DNA of 64,000 nucleotides from Vibrio sinaloensis (lineage in GTDB: Bacteria > Pseudomonadota > Gammaproteobacteria > Enterobacterales > Vibrionaceae). Positions 63,234 to 64,000 of the stretch are shown here, in pieces. The stretch is taken from assembly GCF_000808535.1 (NCBI RefSeq), contig NZ_JWLV01000010.1, forward strand, positions 208,045-272,044, given 5' to 3'. The position numbers and the translations under genes are program-made. Positions within the stretch are counted from its first letter, which is position 1. Every line of letters begins with the position of its first letter. The notes beneath the pieces are model-generated. The model searched no databases. It saw only the letters and a list, made by a program, of their open reading frames with translations, and was not told where the DNA came from.

Positions 63234-64000
63234 ATGTTAGTAGTAAAAAAAATATTCTTGTGCGTAATGTTTTTTTCATTTCATGTACACGCTGTTTCAT
63301 TTTCATATGACGAACTTGGTAGATTGCGAGGTTTATTTGACGAAGGTAGCCCTGAAAAGCATATTAGCTTTGTCGTTGATAGTTCAGCAAACGTACGATC
63401 TATTAGTGATATATCTAATTTCCACTCTCCTTTGAATGGACTTACATCTACTTCTTTCTCTTTTGAATCCAGTAATACCCAAAACTATTCTAATGTGAAA
63501 CTCCGCTGGAGTTTAGATGGAGAACCAAAAGAAGTCTTGTATGATGTTTATCTAGGAGCAGTCAAACCTCTAAACTTGCTCAAGTCATCACTTGATGAGC
63601 CTGTTATAAATTTGGAGTTATCAAGTTACATAGCTCCACTTCAGTTCCGAGTTGTTGCTTATGACCTAGCGGGAAACCGCATTTCAAGTCTCGTTCAGAA
63701 CATCTCCCCTTTAGACTCAGATTCCGACGGCTTGCCTAACCATATTGAAGATAGACTCTGTACATCGAGCGATCTATCAGACACCGATGGAGATGGATTG
63801 AGTGATGCACAGGAGTATTTGTTAGACAAAAAATACTTTATCAGTAATCCGTGTAGTTTCGATACTGACCACGATGGCCTCAGTGACCGTTGGGAATACG
63901 ATTCAGGCAGTGACCCACTGGTGGCGGACGCCAATGGGGATGTCGATGGGGATGGCACGACCAACTGGCAAGCGTATGTTTTAGCTCAGGCCGCAGCAGA
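63234..64000 (+). CDS. Secreted protein with TSP3-type calcium-binding repeats (runs off the window)
   Basis: Open from ATG 63234 to the window end (255 full codons). A signal peptide (KKIFLCVMFFSFHVHA) is followed by a YD-repeat-like segment (SYDELGRL). From residue ~163 there are Asp-rich repeats: DSDSDGLPNHIED, DTDGDGLSDAQEY, DTDHDGLSDRWEY and DVDGDGTTNWQAY. These are bacterial thrombospondin type 3 or EF-like calcium repeats, often seen in large surface proteins. The C-terminus, and with it any GlyGly-CTERM, is outside the window. Whether it is transposon cargo or chromosomal is undecided. Confidence 0.75.
   Translation, partial: MLVVKKIFLCVMFFSFHVHAVSFSYDELGRLRGLFDEGSPEKHISFVVDSSANVRSISDISNFHSPLNGLTSTSFSFESSNTQNYSNVKLRWSLDGEPKEVLYDVYLGAVKPLNLLKSSLDEPVINLELSSYIAPLQFRVVAYDLAGNRISSLVQNISPLDSDSDGLPNHIEDRLCTSSDLSDTDGDGLSDAQEYLLDKKYFISNPCSFDTDHDGLSDRWEYDSGSDPLVADANGDVDGDGTTNWQAYVLAQAAA

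Larger units (their letters stand above)
35767..64000 (+). mobile_element. Type I-F3 CRISPR-associated Tn7-like transposon inserted at ffs (distal end not located)
   Basis: Contents in order are tnsA-tnsB-tnsC, xre, a helicase pair, a defence cargo cluster, tniQ-cas8/5-cas7-cas6, and a CRISPR array whose last guide matches ffs. No cas1/2/3 is present. The left border is set by TGT at 35767 with TnsB-like repeats. The right border is uncertain. A weak candidate terminus lies near 63099, but it lacks the ATATA duplication and the second half of the ffs hairpin, so the element may continue past 64000. Everything up to 62411 is confidently part of it. Confidence 0.85.

Overview
The window looks like chromosome 1 of a Vibrio species, with a CRISPR-associated Tn7-like transposon (CAST, type I-F3) inserted just downstream of the signal recognition particle RNA gene ffs. 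The Vibrio assignment rests on gene content and order: sohB, rhlE, rhombosortase, alaA, menFDHBCE, nagE as a two-domain IICB protein, tesB/ybaY/atl, and many c-di-GMP proteins. No 16S gene or other direct species marker is present.

Positions 1-35750 are ordinary core chromosome. They hold the end of sohB, a three-gene ascorbate-type PTS (ulaBAC) without metabolic genes, rhlE, rhombosortase and a DTW-domain tRNA-modifying enzyme. These are followed by an HD-GYP phosphodiesterase, two HD nucleotide hydrolases (dgt-like, yfbR), alaA and the complete menaquinone operon menF-D-H-B-C-E. Next come a FIST-GGDEF-EAL protein, nagE, a LysR regulator, a YeiH-type exporter, a fused LplT-PlsC protein with a TetR regulator, a Tim44-like protein and a cysteine synthase-family enzyme divergent from a DecR-like regulator. 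The block ends with tesB/ybaY/atl, a sensor diguanylate cyclase and ffs (4.5S RNA).

From about 35767 to at least 62.4 kb lies the transposon. At its ffs-proximal edge are tnsA-tnsB-tnsC. A convergent xre regulator follows, with two perfect or near-perfect palindromic operators (core CTTAG-N5-CTAAG) in its promoter. A two-gene unit (unknown protein plus DExH helicase) starts behind these operators. The cargo is a defence cluster: type I restriction-modification (hsdR, hsdM, hsdS) with small inserted genes, a coiled-coil McrB-like ATPase with a McrC-like nuclease, a NucS/DUF91-like nuclease, and an unrecognised protein with HNH-like and DnaJ-like zinc motifs. A third copy of the Xre operator sits directly in front of tniQ-cas8/5-cas7-cas6. 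No cas1, cas2 or cas3 is present, as expected for a transposition-specialised system.

The CRISPR array has only two spacers. The first is a normal 32-nt spacer. The second is the homing guide. It is only 18-20 nt long before a divergent (atypical) third repeat. It matches the conserved core of the neighbouring ffs gene at 35683-35702, with mismatches only at positions 6, 12 and 18, the bases that a type I-F effector flips out of the duplex. The predicted insertion point, about 48 bp past a standard 32-bp protospacer footprint, falls at 35762-35766. A transposon-like TGT end with TnsB-like repeats begins there, inside a hairpin that would terminate ffs.

The right part holds a decayed IS200/IS605 copy, an unassigned degenerate stretch and the start of a secreted protein with calcium-binding TSP3-type repeats that runs off the window. 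The distal transposon end could not be placed with confidence and may lie beyond position 64000.
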